From contig LGYU01000007.1 in NCBI GenBank assembly GCA_001302245.1, positions 124,001-188,000 on the forward strand: a DNA stretch of 64,000 nucleotides, given 5' to 3'. Position numbers and translations under genes: made by a program. Position 1 is the first letter of the stretch. Each line of letters opens with the position of its first letter. Positions 17,124 through 25,248 of the stretch are shown here, in pieces. Source of the DNA: Chitinophagaceae bacterium PMP191F (GTDB lineage: Bacteria > Bacteroidota > Bacteroidia > Chitinophagales > Chitinophagaceae). The notes below the pieces were generated by a model. The model did no database searches. It was not told the DNA's origin and worked only from the letters and a program-made list of their open reading frames with translations.

Positions 17124-17513
17124 TTACATAGCAACCCGTGTAACAGGCGCTGTTCTTTGTATCTTATGATAATAGATGTAAGAAACAACCAGTATAGCCA
17201 GTATCACCAGTGGCAGAAATGTTTGCCCATTGAGACCATCTATCACACAATGGCCGATGAATGCAGAGATAAAAGAAATACCAAAACCTGCATAAGCCCA
17301 TTCTTTAACACGTGCAGGTACAAAGGGAAGTACCAGCGCAAGACCACCCAGTATTTTAAAAATGGTCAGTTCAACCCTGAAGTAATCAGGATAGCCAAGA
17401 TGACGGATGCCTTCTTTGGCCAGCTCAGTATGCGAAGTAAGTGCCGGCATCACTGTGTCGAACAGGAAAATGATACCTGTTGCGATCCAATATATGATCT
17501 TATCTTTTTTCAT
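17124..17513 (-). CDS. DoxX-family membrane protein
   Basis: ATG 17513 is chosen (129 residues, MKKDKIIYWIATG); the longer frame adds 11 residues overlapping the previous gene. Four membrane helices are visible: IYWIATGIIFLFDTVM, IFKILGGLALVLPFV, WAYAGFGISFISAFIGH and FLPLVILAILVVSYIYY. DoxX-like proteins are small inner-membrane proteins of mostly unknown role, some linked to quinone or redox metabolism. It is the last gene of a three-gene operon with two VOC proteins, 13 bases after the second. Confidence 0.82.
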   Translation of the reverse strand: MKKDKIIYWIATGIIFLFDTVMPALTSHTELAKEGIRHLGYPDYFRVELTIFKILGGLALVLPFVPARVKEWAYAGFGISFISAFIGHCVIDGLNGQTFLPLVILAILVVSYIYYHKIQRTAPVTRVAM

Positions 17514-17526
17514 AACAACATCTTTA

Positions 17527-17946
17527 TTATTGTTTGTTTTTATCAAAGTTTAGCATCCATACCATGCCGAACCTGTCTTCTACCACCCCAAACAGCGCTC
17601 CCCAGAATGAAATTTCCAGTTTGGTAAGAACCCTGCCGCCGGCTACCAGTTTTGCATAACACGCATTGATCTCTTCTTCTGCACTGAAGTTGAGCGACAT
17701 GGACATGGTGGCATTTTTTGTTTGCATGTCCGGATGACTCATATCTGTGGCCATCAGTATAAAAGGTCCGTTGATGAGCGTGGAGTGCATGATCTGGTCC
17801 TGCATCCCCGCCGGGCATTGCGCTGCTGCGGGTGTTTCAGCTACAGTAAGAAGGGTTAATTCTCCGCCAAAACATTCTTTATAAAAACTCATGGCTTCAC
17901 GGCATTTTCCATTAAGCCCCAGGTAGGGTGCAATTTCAATTGGCAT
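17527..17946 (-). CDS. VOC-family protein, PhnB-like
   Basis: ATG 17946 gives 139 residues (MPIEIAPYLGLNG). The pattern AREAMSFYKECFGGELTLL, then DQIMHSTLINGPFILMATDM, and VEDRFGMVWMLNFDK is that of PhnB/3-demethylubiquinone methyltransferase-like members of the vicinal oxygen chelate superfamily. They usually act as small dimeric binding proteins or enzymes; the catalytic role here is not known. The codon chosen keeps a 25-base gap to the upstream VOC gene. Confidence 0.85.
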   Translation of the reverse strand: MPIEIAPYLGLNGKCREAMSFYKECFGGELTLLTVAETPAAAQCPAGMQDQIMHSTLINGPFILMATDMSHPDMQTKNATMSMSLNFSAEEEINACYAKLVAGGRVLTKLEISFWGALFGVVEDRFGMVWMLNFDKNKQ

Positions 17947-17971
17947 ATAGGTTATTATTAATGGTGATTGA

Positions 17972-18385
17972 TTATTGTTGTGGCATTGCAGCAGGGTCCA
18001 TCCAGATGATCTCCCATACATGACCATCTAGGTCGTTAAAGCTTCTGCCAAACATAAAACCATAGTCCTGTGGTTCGCGTGCTTCTGTAGCGCCCATTGA
18101 TAAGGCAATATTCATCATTTCATGTACACGGTCTTTGCTGTTGGCAGACAAAGCAATCATTACTTCAGTACTGCGGTTTGCATCTGCCACTTCTTTTTGT
18201 TTGGGTGTAAAACTTTTGAAGAAAGGGCCGGACAGTAACATCACAGCTGCATCGTCATTAATGATCATACAGGCCGCTTTTTCGTCGGTAAATTGCTTAT
18301 TGAAGGTAAAACCCAGTTTGTCGAAAAAGTTCTTTGTTTTTTCAAGGTCCTTTACAGCCAGGTTTACAAAGATTTTGGTTGGCAT
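17972..18385 (-). CDS. VOC-family (glyoxalase-like) protein
   Basis: A 137-residue protein with the two beta-alpha-beta-beta-beta halves of the VOC fold: MPTKIFVNLAVKDLEKTKNFFDKLGF in the first and ALSMGATEAREPQDYGFMFGRSFNDLDGHVWEI in the second. The DLDGHVWEI ending is typical of the lactoylglutathione lyase-like Bacteroidota group. It is first in the VOC-VOC-DoxX operon; no cofactor can be inferred safely. Confidence 0.86.
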   Translation of the reverse strand: MPTKIFVNLAVKDLEKTKNFFDKLGFTFNKQFTDEKAACMIINDDAAVMLLSGPFFKSFTPKQKEVADANRSTEVMIALSANSKDRVHEMMNIALSMGATEAREPQDYGFMFGRSFNDLDGHVWEIIWMDPAAMPQQ

Positions 18386-18614
18386 ATCGTTGTGTTTTGT
18401 GAGAACAAATATCCTGCGGTTATTATTTCCAGGCGCTGTGCCGTTGTGACAATTTAGGGGGGTATTTACGACATCATGTAAGGTTGGATACCAATGAGTA
18501 CATATAACACATTGGTTGTTATAAATGTTAAGAGCAGGTTTAAATCAAAAAAATATCGCCGTCATAAACTTTCCTTATCTGATATTTGCACTTTCTTAAA
18601 AAGATAGCCAGCGT

Positions 18615-19607
18615 ATGCGTATTGCGATTAACGGCATGGGCCGCATCGGTCGTTTGTTATTCAGACGACTGGTAAACCACCCCGATATTGAAGTGGTGGC
18701 AATCAACGATATCATGGACAAGGATAATCTTGTCTACCTGCTGAAATATGATTCTGTATATGGAACCTTCGGCAGCGAACTATTGTATAGTAACGATGTA
18801 TTGACTGTAAATAACCGGCAGGTTAAAGTTTGCCAGGAATCCTCACCCGCTGCATTGCCATGGAAAGCATTGCAGGTAGATGTAGTGCTGGAATGTTCAG
18901 GACATTTTTCCGGCAGAGAAGGAGCTTCACTGCATTTACAGGCGGGAGCCCGGAAAGTGCTGTTATCCACTACAGGGCCATCTGATATTCCCCTGTTGAT
19001 CTATGGATTTAACCAGCATGCATTAACACCGGATGCTGATATTATCAGTCCGGGTGGTTGTATGACCAACTGTTCTACCCATGTGTTGTATATCTTAAAT
19101 GCTATTGGTGTTGAATCTGCACAACTCAATATTTTGCATTCATACACTTCACGGCAGGAACTGGTAGATGCCCCGCATAAACATTTCAGGCGGGGAAGAG
19201 CGGCAGCAGAATCTATTATACCAGTGGAAATTGACCTGCAGCATTCGCTGGAGAGGTTGATGCCGCTGATGCAGGATAAAATAGCCTGTCTATCTACACG
19301 TATACCGGTAGCCAATGGTGCTATGGCCGATTTTACTGTACAGTTGAGCGAAAAAACATCCAAAGCTGCTATCAATAAGCTGTTTCAGACAGCTTCACAA
19401 ACGGAATACAAAGGCATTATTGAGTATACTGAAGATCCGCTGGTATCACTTGACATCAAAGGGAATCCGCATTCCTGCATTATAGATGGTTCGCTTACCT
19501 CTGTTGTAGGAAACCAATGCAAACTCATTGCATGGTTCGATAACGAATACGGATTTACCACCAGGATGATCGACTGGCTGATCTGCTGGAAAAAACTGAT
19601 CGCCTGA
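18615..19607 (+). CDS. GAPDH-family dehydrogenase, erythrose-4-phosphate dehydrogenase-like
   Basis: A 330-residue member of the phosphorylating GAPDH family. The NAD site is INGMGRIGRLLFRRL. The catalytic Cys149 lies in GGCMTNCSTH (usual form SCTTNC) and the His is His175 in ILHSYTSRQ. After RRGRAAAESIIP the sequence continues PVEIDLQ, where glycolytic GAPDH has STGAAKAV. That, and PLVSLDIKGNPHSCIIDG later, recalls E. coli Epd, which oxidises erythrose 4-phosphate for pyridoxal phosphate synthesis. It is probably not the main glycolytic enzyme. Single gene with its own terminator. Family certain; substrate is inference. Confidence 0.85.
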   Translation: MRIAINGMGRIGRLLFRRLVNHPDIEVVAINDIMDKDNLVYLLKYDSVYGTFGSELLYSNDVLTVNNRQVKVCQESSPAALPWKALQVDVVLECSGHFSGREGASLHLQAGARKVLLSTTGPSDIPLLIYGFNQHALTPDADIISPGGCMTNCSTHVLYILNAIGVESAQLNILHSYTSRQELVDAPHKHFRRGRAAAESIIPVEIDLQHSLERLMPLMQDKIACLSTRIPVANGAMADFTVQLSEKTSKAAINKLFQTASQTEYKGIIEYTEDPLVSLDIKGNPHSCIIDGSLTSVVGNQCKLIAWFDNEYGFTTRMIDWLICWKKLIA

Positions 19608-19628
19608 TGACAGGCATACGTTATAAAT

Positions 19629-19660
19629 AAAAGACCGGTGTTTTTTCACCGGTCTTTTTA
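19629..19660. terminator. Bidirectional rho-independent terminator
   Basis: AAGACCGGTG (19631-19640), loop TTTTTT, CACCGGTCTT (19647-19656), then a T run. Between the convergent GAPDH-like and esterase genes. Confidence 0.88.
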
Positions 19661-19692
19661 ATGTTATCGCTGTAACAGATACGGGCTGTACA

Positions 19693-21366
19693 TTAACTGT
19701 TCACATCTATATATCCCACCCATATTGCTTTGCGATCAAATTGTTCGCGGAAATTCTGCAGCATAAACGTTTTGTTGTATTGTACTTTTTTGTCAAATAC
19801 CTTTTTGCCATTGATCCATACTGCAACGGGTTTTGAAAAGTCAATCATTTGTGGCGAAAGAAAAATGCGGAGACTTTGTACACAGGACGACTCAATGCGG
19901 AATACATTCGCTGCGTAAGTAGCTTGCACAGCCCCAGATTGGCGCGGATACCTGAAGCCGGCAGAACTGCTGTCAATGATCTTGTCGGGATTCATATTGT
20001 CGATCCAGTATGGAATGGTAAAGTTGTATTGCAGATGCCATTTCGCGCGCTGTTGCAGAGTATCAAGTCTGGTGATGGACAGCCAGTCGCACCGGCCATA
20101 CTGTATATTGTCACATTCCCAGTACAGGGTGTTCTGAAAAGGATTGCGTTGATAGGACAACATAGACGCAAACATTTTCTTTACGGGTATGTCTGCTGTG
20201 TCAAACTGCGGGAACCAGTGCGGGAAACCTTTTTGCATATCCACGGTCCAGTTGATATTTAACTGGTGTGCCAGCTTGCTGATGCTGTCGTTTGCCGCAG
20301 GCGGATAATAATAATCTTTATCAGTAGCAATATTGTAAAAATTCCTGTTACGCGCATTGAGCAGGAAAGTACCGCCTGTGCGTATTATTGGCTGTGTGTT
20401 CATGCCGGAGAAACCTGCAAACAGGGATGGCTGTTTTAACAGGTAACCAAAAGAACCGGTAGCGCCGTTGGAATGGCCGGTAATATACACTGCATTATCA
20501 TCAATATTTATAAACTGTTTCAGGTAATGGATAATGTCCGGTGTAACACGAAAGCCGGAATCTGGATAGACCCAGTTGTATTTGCGACTGGCATTCGGGT
20601 ATACCACGATCATATTGGCCTGGCTGGCATATTTGGTAAAATGCCGGTGATAATACCGGGTAGCAGATGAGTCGGCGTATGGCTGCAGGTCATCCTGCAT
20701 AAACACTGCGCCGTGCAACACTACCAGCAATGGATATGCTTTTTGGGGGTTGTAGTTGTTGGGTAGCAATACCGTGTAGGGTGCTTTTTTACTGTTGTTG
20801 ATAGGTTGATATAAAAAAAGATAGTTGTTGATGCTGCTGATAGGTTGATATGGGTTCCAGTGCTGCAGCCGCTGGTATACCTGCCGGGCAGAGCCCGCAG
20901 TATCTGCATTCTGTAATGCGATACGGTATTGTTTTTCCCAATTATGCTGCCAGTTGGTATAGCGTGTGTTCAGCTCCTTGTTCCGTTTTGCCCTTTTCTC
21001 CATGGCAATAGCATAATTATCGGCAGAAAGTTTTTGCAGGGCAGGCCATTCCGGTAACCCGTGCAGACTTTTCAGATCATCATCCTGCTCAAGGTACCTG
21101 GCTGCATAACCCAGTTTGAACGAACGTCTGAGATAGAGGATTGCCTTTTCCTTATTGCCTGCCAATGCATTGTAACAGGCTGCATTGTAGGTACAGCCGT
21201 CGCAGGTTGAATCTAAAGCAATGAACTGATCCATATAGCTTGCAGCTTCTGTATAATTCTTTGCTGCATAGCAGGAGTCTGCTTTTTCCATGATGGTGCG
21301 TGCCTCCTGCGCATGTGCCAGTACAGGCAATAGCAATAGTGATAGTATTAGTCTTTTCATGGTCAT
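19693..21366 (-). CDS. Secreted alpha/beta hydrolase with N-terminal TPR region
   Basis: A 557-residue exported protein (signal MTMKRLILSLLLLPVLAHA; ATG 21360 is an equal candidate start). Residues ~20-100 look like TPR-type helices (AKNYTEAASYMDQFIALDS), with a helical linker to ~175. The hydrolase domain (~180-420) has PLLVVLHGAVF as oxyanion strand and the nucleophile Ser299 in TGHSNGATG; GFPHWFPQF may hold the catalytic His. It resembles PHB-depolymerase/feruloyl-esterase-like enzymes. The C-terminal ~140 residues (YWIDNMNPDKI ... VWINGKKVFDKKVQYN) are of unknown function. It is co-transcribed with the HEGAH protein gene upstream (12-base gap). Substrate unknown. Confidence 0.82.
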   Translation of the reverse strand: MTMKRLILSLLLLPVLAHAQEARTIMEKADSCYAAKNYTEAASYMDQFIALDSTCDGCTYNAACYNALAGNKEKAILYLRRSFKLGYAARYLEQDDDLKSLHGLPEWPALQKLSADNYAIAMEKRAKRNKELNTRYTNWQHNWEKQYRIALQNADTAGSARQVYQRLQHWNPYQPISSINNYLFLYQPINNSKKAPYTVLLPNNYNPQKAYPLLVVLHGAVFMQDDLQPYADSSATRYYHRHFTKYASQANMIVVYPNASRKYNWVYPDSGFRVTPDIIHYLKQFINIDDNAVYITGHSNGATGSFGYLLKQPSLFAGFSGMNTQPIIRTGGTFLLNARNRNFYNIATDKDYYYPPAANDSISKLAHQLNINWTVDMQKGFPHWFPQFDTADIPVKKMFASMLSYQRNPFQNTLYWECDNIQYGRCDWLSITRLDTLQQRAKWHLQYNFTIPYWIDNMNPDKIIDSSSAGFRYPRQSGAVQATYAANVFRIESSCVQSLRIFLSPQMIDFSKPVAVWINGKKVFDKKVQYNKTFMLQNFREQFDRKAIWVGYIDVNS

Positions 21367-21378
21367 ACTTTGTAATTT

Positions 21379-22449
21379 TTAAGGATTGTGCTGGCTATAG
21401 CGTGTATGCAACATTGTGAAGATCAACGGAAATACTTCTTCAAAACTGTTGACTTTTTTTTCGTGAATGAATTGTGTATAGATCAGGTCAGATACATCTT
21501 TTGCATGAATAAAACCACGACCGGTTTCAAACTGTAATAGTTTTTCGTAATCAGCATTGCTGCAATATTCTTTATGCAATGCAATAGACACACTACGGGC
21601 AACCAGCTCATCAAAGTAGCGCGCCCAGTCGTTGATGTTTTGTTTTTTAAGTGCAGCATCATCTTTCAGCAGAAAAGACAGTGAGTCAATTTGTGTACGG
21701 TATTGTTTCAGTATGGCATCGGTAATGGCATGTGCGCCTTCGTGCCAGGTAAAATCGTATACGTTCATTTTAAACACCATGTTGTCTGCAGAATCTTTAT
21801 CGCCAAAATAACCTACCTGGTATACTACATAATTCTCTTTGCCTGGTTCCAGTTTTTGGGGTACAATGGTGTGCGCTCCCCAATCATTCAGCGGGTCCAG
21901 GTAAACCTGCCAGTGTAAGGGCTTGCGGCCGGTAAATACCTGTGAGAATATCTTAACCGGTGTTTCCATTTTGGTTTGCAGTGCATTGCCCCATAGTGTA
22001 TACTGTTGCTGATGGCTGGTGTAGAACTTGTGAAACCTGCTGTCCTTGTAGAATTGCATACATTGACGGAAATAATTTTCCAGCACCTGTTTAGGAAAAT
22101 GTTTGTACCAGCTTGAGTTGTCGGGCATGGAACGCATACGGATATCCGGGAAGTTATAAAACAATAAACCCATCTCTGTCAGGTCCGGATAGATGGTTTT
22201 ATCAAACATGAACATAGTAGTTACTGCTGCGTGTGTTCTGTAAGGCAGGAAGTATTTTTTTAATTCCTGTTTGTAAGTTGAGGGGGTAGAGTTGCCGAGC
22301 TGACAACCCAGGTACTGTATTACAGAAAGTAGTTCAATGCCTTCCTGAACATTGATAGATAAAGCTGGCTCTGCGCCTGGTGAAGTGGATTGTGCACTTC
22401 CGGCTTGCAGCAGGTAACAACAACCGAGTGTAATGAGGAGTTTTTCCAT
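21379..22449 (-). CDS. Secreted HEGAH-motif protein, DUF4932-like
   Basis: A 356-residue exported protein (signal MEKLLITLGCCYLLQAGSAQ). It has a zinc-peptidase-type motif His236-Glu-Gly-Ala-His240 (FTWHEGAHAITD), followed about 35 residues later by a helix with Glu (YFDELVARSVSIAL) that could be the third ligand. The N-terminal region (VQEGIELLSVIQYLGCQLG, then KYFLPYRTHAAV) resembles DUF4932 proteins as I know them. It is therefore probably a periplasmic metallopeptidase, but this is inference from motifs. It begins the operon with the esterase gene and is divergent from a LytS kinase. Confidence 0.72.
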   Translation of the reverse strand: MEKLLITLGCCYLLQAGSAQSTSPGAEPALSINVQEGIELLSVIQYLGCQLGNSTPSTYKQELKKYFLPYRTHAAVTTMFMFDKTIYPDLTEMGLLFYNFPDIRMRSMPDNSSWYKHFPKQVLENYFRQCMQFYKDSRFHKFYTSHQQQYTLWGNALQTKMETPVKIFSQVFTGRKPLHWQVYLDPLNDWGAHTIVPQKLEPGKENYVVYQVGYFGDKDSADNMVFKMNVYDFTWHEGAHAITDAILKQYRTQIDSLSFLLKDDAALKKQNINDWARYFDELVARSVSIALHKEYCSNADYEKLLQFETGRGFIHAKDVSDLIYTQFIHEKKVNSFEEVFPLIFTMLHTRYSQHNP

Positions 22450-22619
22450 GGCGATGTCATTTTTGTAAAGGTGTTGTGTAACAGGTTGTTTGCCGGCCGG
22501 GATTGATAAACAGGCTCAGGATGTTGACGTACGCCTTTTTTTCAGAAACCAGTATTTGCACCCCGGAAAGTGCCTGTTTATGTAGTTTTTTAGCCGGTTG
22601 ATGTATTGCCCCGTTTCAA

Positions 22620-23708
22620 ATGGCACAAACCAGTATATTTAGCCCTGTGAAGAAAAATGTTTATATTCTTTTACACATACTTGGCTGGCTGATATTGCTT
22701 TCGGGTAATGTGTTTGATGAGGCACATAACCCCGGCAAAGATGTTGTAAAAGGCATTGCCGATTCTGGTATACCCAAACCGGTATATTATGTCATTTTTG
22801 AGTTGTGCTACCTGTCTGTAATGCTGACCGGTTTTTATGGTTTTTATTTCCTGGTGGGGCCTGCTGTGTTTGTACTCCGGAAACCGGTTATGGCAATACT
22901 ACGTATTGTTGTTGTGTTGATGGCAATGGTATTGGTGCGTTATGTAGCAGAATTTCATATACTGCTGCCGCTTCTGAAAGTGCACAATTACTTTGGCAGA
23001 ACACCGGAGGTATGGTGGTACATTCAAAACTGCATTGGTTACTCCTATATATCCTGTTTGTTTGGTTTACTGGTGTATTTTATCATGGCATCACAAAAAG
23101 CAGAACGGAAACGCAAAGAAACAGAAAGAGAAAAAGTGCAGGCCGAGTTGTCATTCCTGCGTTCGCAGGTGAATCCGCATTTTCTGTTCAATACCATCAA
23201 TGATATCTATGCGCTGACGTACCAGAAAAATGACCTGGCGCCGGAAGCTCTGCTCAAATTGTCGGGTATTCTCCGGTACATGTTGTACGAAGGCAACAGG
23301 GATACAGTATCGCTGAAAAAAGAGCTGGAATACATGGATGACTATATAGCCCTGCAACGTATAGGGCTGAAAGACCAGTTGCAGCTACAGGTACAGGTAG
23401 ATGGTGATGCCGGCGAACAGCAGATCCCTCCATTATTACTGATCCCGTTTGTTGAAAATATATTTAAACACGGTGTGCTGAATGATGCGGAACACCCGGC
23501 ACGTTTGCACATTGGCATTACTGACCGTCAACTTACGCTGGAGTGCAGTAACCTGGTAAAAAAACAACAGAAAGATGCTGTTTCAGGTATAGGAATTTCG
23601 AATGTAGAAAGAAGATTGCAGCTATTGTATCCTGGTAAACATACCTTTGTAGTACGGCAGGAAGCCAGTGTTTTTCATTGTTCATTATTGCTGCAAACAG
23701 GCAGGTGA
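22620..23708 (+). CDS. Membrane sensor histidine kinase, LytS type
   Basis: A 362-residue kinase starting at ATG 22620. Four hydrophobic segments occupy residues ~15-155 (YILLHILGWLILLSG, LCYLSVMLTGFYGFYFLV, ILRIVVVLMAMVLVRYV, YSYISCLFGLLVYFIM). The His_kinase domain has SQVNPHFLFNTINDIYAL with the phospho-His, PFVENIFKHGVL as N box, and SGIGISNVERRLQLLYPG. Its LytTR partner begins 15 bases after its stop. It is divergent from the HEGAH gene (170-base gap), which may be part of its regulon. Confidence 0.92.
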   Translation: MAQTSIFSPVKKNVYILLHILGWLILLSGNVFDEAHNPGKDVVKGIADSGIPKPVYYVIFELCYLSVMLTGFYGFYFLVGPAVFVLRKPVMAILRIVVVLMAMVLVRYVAEFHILLPLLKVHNYFGRTPEVWWYIQNCIGYSYISCLFGLLVYFIMASQKAERKRKETEREKVQAELSFLRSQVNPHFLFNTINDIYALTYQKNDLAPEALLKLSGILRYMLYEGNRDTVSLKKELEYMDDYIALQRIGLKDQLQLQVQVDGDAGEQQIPPLLLIPFVENIFKHGVLNDAEHPARLHIGITDRQLTLECSNLVKKQQKDAVSGIGISNVERRLQLLYPGKHTFVVRQEASVFHCSLLLQTGR

Positions 23709-23723
23709 TCTAAACAGCCATCT

Positions 23724-24428
23724 ATGATCCGTTGTATTATTGTGGACGACAAGCCGCTGGCTATTGATATCTTAAAAGAATATGCTTCTAAAATATCGTT
23801 TTTAGAACTGGTACATGTTACGCAAAACCCGTTGAACGCACTGGAATATATACGCAGTCACCCGGTTGATCTTGTTTTTCTTGATATACAGATGCCTGAG
23901 CTGAATGGCATCCAGTTCATGAAAATACTCAATGGTGCCTGTAAGGTTATACTAACTACTGCCTATAGTGAATATGCGCTGGAAGGGTATGAGCATGATG
24001 TAACAGATTATCTGTTGAAACCAGTTTCTTTTGAACGTTTTTACAGGGCTGCTGAAAAAGCCAGGAAGGTCATTGATGCAGCAACTGTTGCCACTGTCCC
24101 TGAAAATGCAGCTATTGAAAATCATGGTCTGTTTGTAAAAACAGAGTATAAGATCCAGCGTATTGAATTTGCATCTATATTGTATGTGGAAGCACGACAG
24201 AATTATGTAGTGATCGTAACCACCGGTGGGCAGGTGATGAGCCTGCAAAGTATCAAAAGCATTGAAGAAAAGCTGCCGGGCAACACTTTCATGCGTGTTC
24301 ACAAATCATATATCATATCCCTGCACAAAATAGACACCATTGAACGCAGCAGGATCTTTATTGGTGAGGCGGTGATACCAGTTGGTGACAGTTACCGGGA
24401 GGCCTTCTTTAGCCGGCTGAATACCTGA
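23724..24428 (+). CDS. LytTR-family response regulator
   Basis: A 234-residue regulator. The receiver has acidic pair D8/D9 (VDDKPLA, with Lys where DDEP is usual), phospho-acceptor Asp54 (LVFLDIQMP) and DYLLKP. The LytTR domain follows (SILYVEARQNYVVIVT, FMRVHKSYIISLHKIDTI, IPVGDSYREAFF). It is the partner of the LytS kinase upstream. The next gene, an OmpR-type regulator on the same strand, begins about 120 bases later with separate control likely. Confidence 0.93.
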   Translation: MIRCIIVDDKPLAIDILKEYASKISFLELVHVTQNPLNALEYIRSHPVDLVFLDIQMPELNGIQFMKILNGACKVILTTAYSEYALEGYEHDVTDYLLKPVSFERFYRAAEKARKVIDAATVATVPENAAIENHGLFVKTEYKIQRIEFASILYVEARQNYVVIVTTGGQVMSLQSIKSIEEKLPGNTFMRVHKSYIISLHKIDTIERSRIFIGEAVIPVGDSYREAFFSRLNT

Positions 24429-24548
24429 ATCAGCGTCAGATATAGCTTTCTGCATTATTATTGGCCGGATTTTAATTTTTTTTTAATCTTGTGGTAGTTA
24501 TCTTCCTCAGTGTTAACACCATATATTCCAGAATTTTGTGAAATAAGC

Positions 24549-25244
24549 ATGAAGCATATGGAAGAGATAAAAATTTTACTGGTTGAAGATGAAAAGAAGA
24601 TTGCTGAGGCATTGAAAAAAGGGTTGATAGAACAGCAATATCATGTAGAAACTGCTTTCGATGGCCTGATAGGCAAGAAGCTGTTTGAAACATATTCATT
24701 CGACCTGGTGATATTGGATATTAATTTGCCCGGAATGAATGGATATGAACTGTGTAAAGAGATACGAAAGCGCGATGAACGTGTACCCATTGTAATGCTG
24801 ACCGCACTCAATGCTACCGAAGACAAGATTGAAGGTTTTGATGCAGGTGCAGATGATTACATTGTAAAACCATTCGATTTTAAAGAATTGCTGGTACGTA
24901 TACGTGCGTTGCTGAAAAGGATCTATCAGTCTGGCCCTACCGGCAATATGCTGAAGGTGGCAGACCTGGTGATGAACCTTGACAGTAAGGAAGTGACCCG
25001 CTCTGAAAAACCGATCTCACTGACGGCCAAAGAATTTCAGTTGCTGGAATACCTGGTACGTAACAAGAACAGGGTCGTATCGCGCGCAGACATAGCATTG
25101 AACGTATGGGATATTGACTTTGATACAAAGACTAATGTAATCGACGTGTACGTGAATTTTCTGCGTAAAAAACTCGATAAGGAATTTGATTCAAAGCTGA
25201 TTCATACACAGGTAGGCATGGGCTATATATTAAAAGAAAACTGA
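24549..25244 (+). CDS. OmpR/PhoB-family response regulator
   Basis: ATG 24549 is chosen (231 residues; ATG 24558 is equally possible), rather than the GTG at 24510. The receiver domain begins IKILLVEDEKKIAEALK, with phospho-acceptor Asp57 (LVILDINLPGMNG) and Lys in DYIVKPF. The C-terminal winged helix has LTAKEFQLLEYLVRNKNRVVSRADI and TNVIDVYVNFLRKKL. It resembles CusR/CopR-type regulators of metal or envelope stress. The cognate kinase gene begins 4 bases after its stop. Confidence 0.93.
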   Translation: MKHMEEIKILLVEDEKKIAEALKKGLIEQQYHVETAFDGLIGKKLFETYSFDLVILDINLPGMNGYELCKEIRKRDERVPIVMLTALNATEDKIEGFDAGADDYIVKPFDFKELLVRIRALLKRIYQSGPTGNMLKVADLVMNLDSKEVTRSEKPISLTAKEFQLLEYLVRNKNRVVSRADIALNVWDIDFDTKTNVIDVYVNFLRKKLDKEFDSKLIHTQVGMGYILKEN

Positions 25245-25248
25245 CAGG

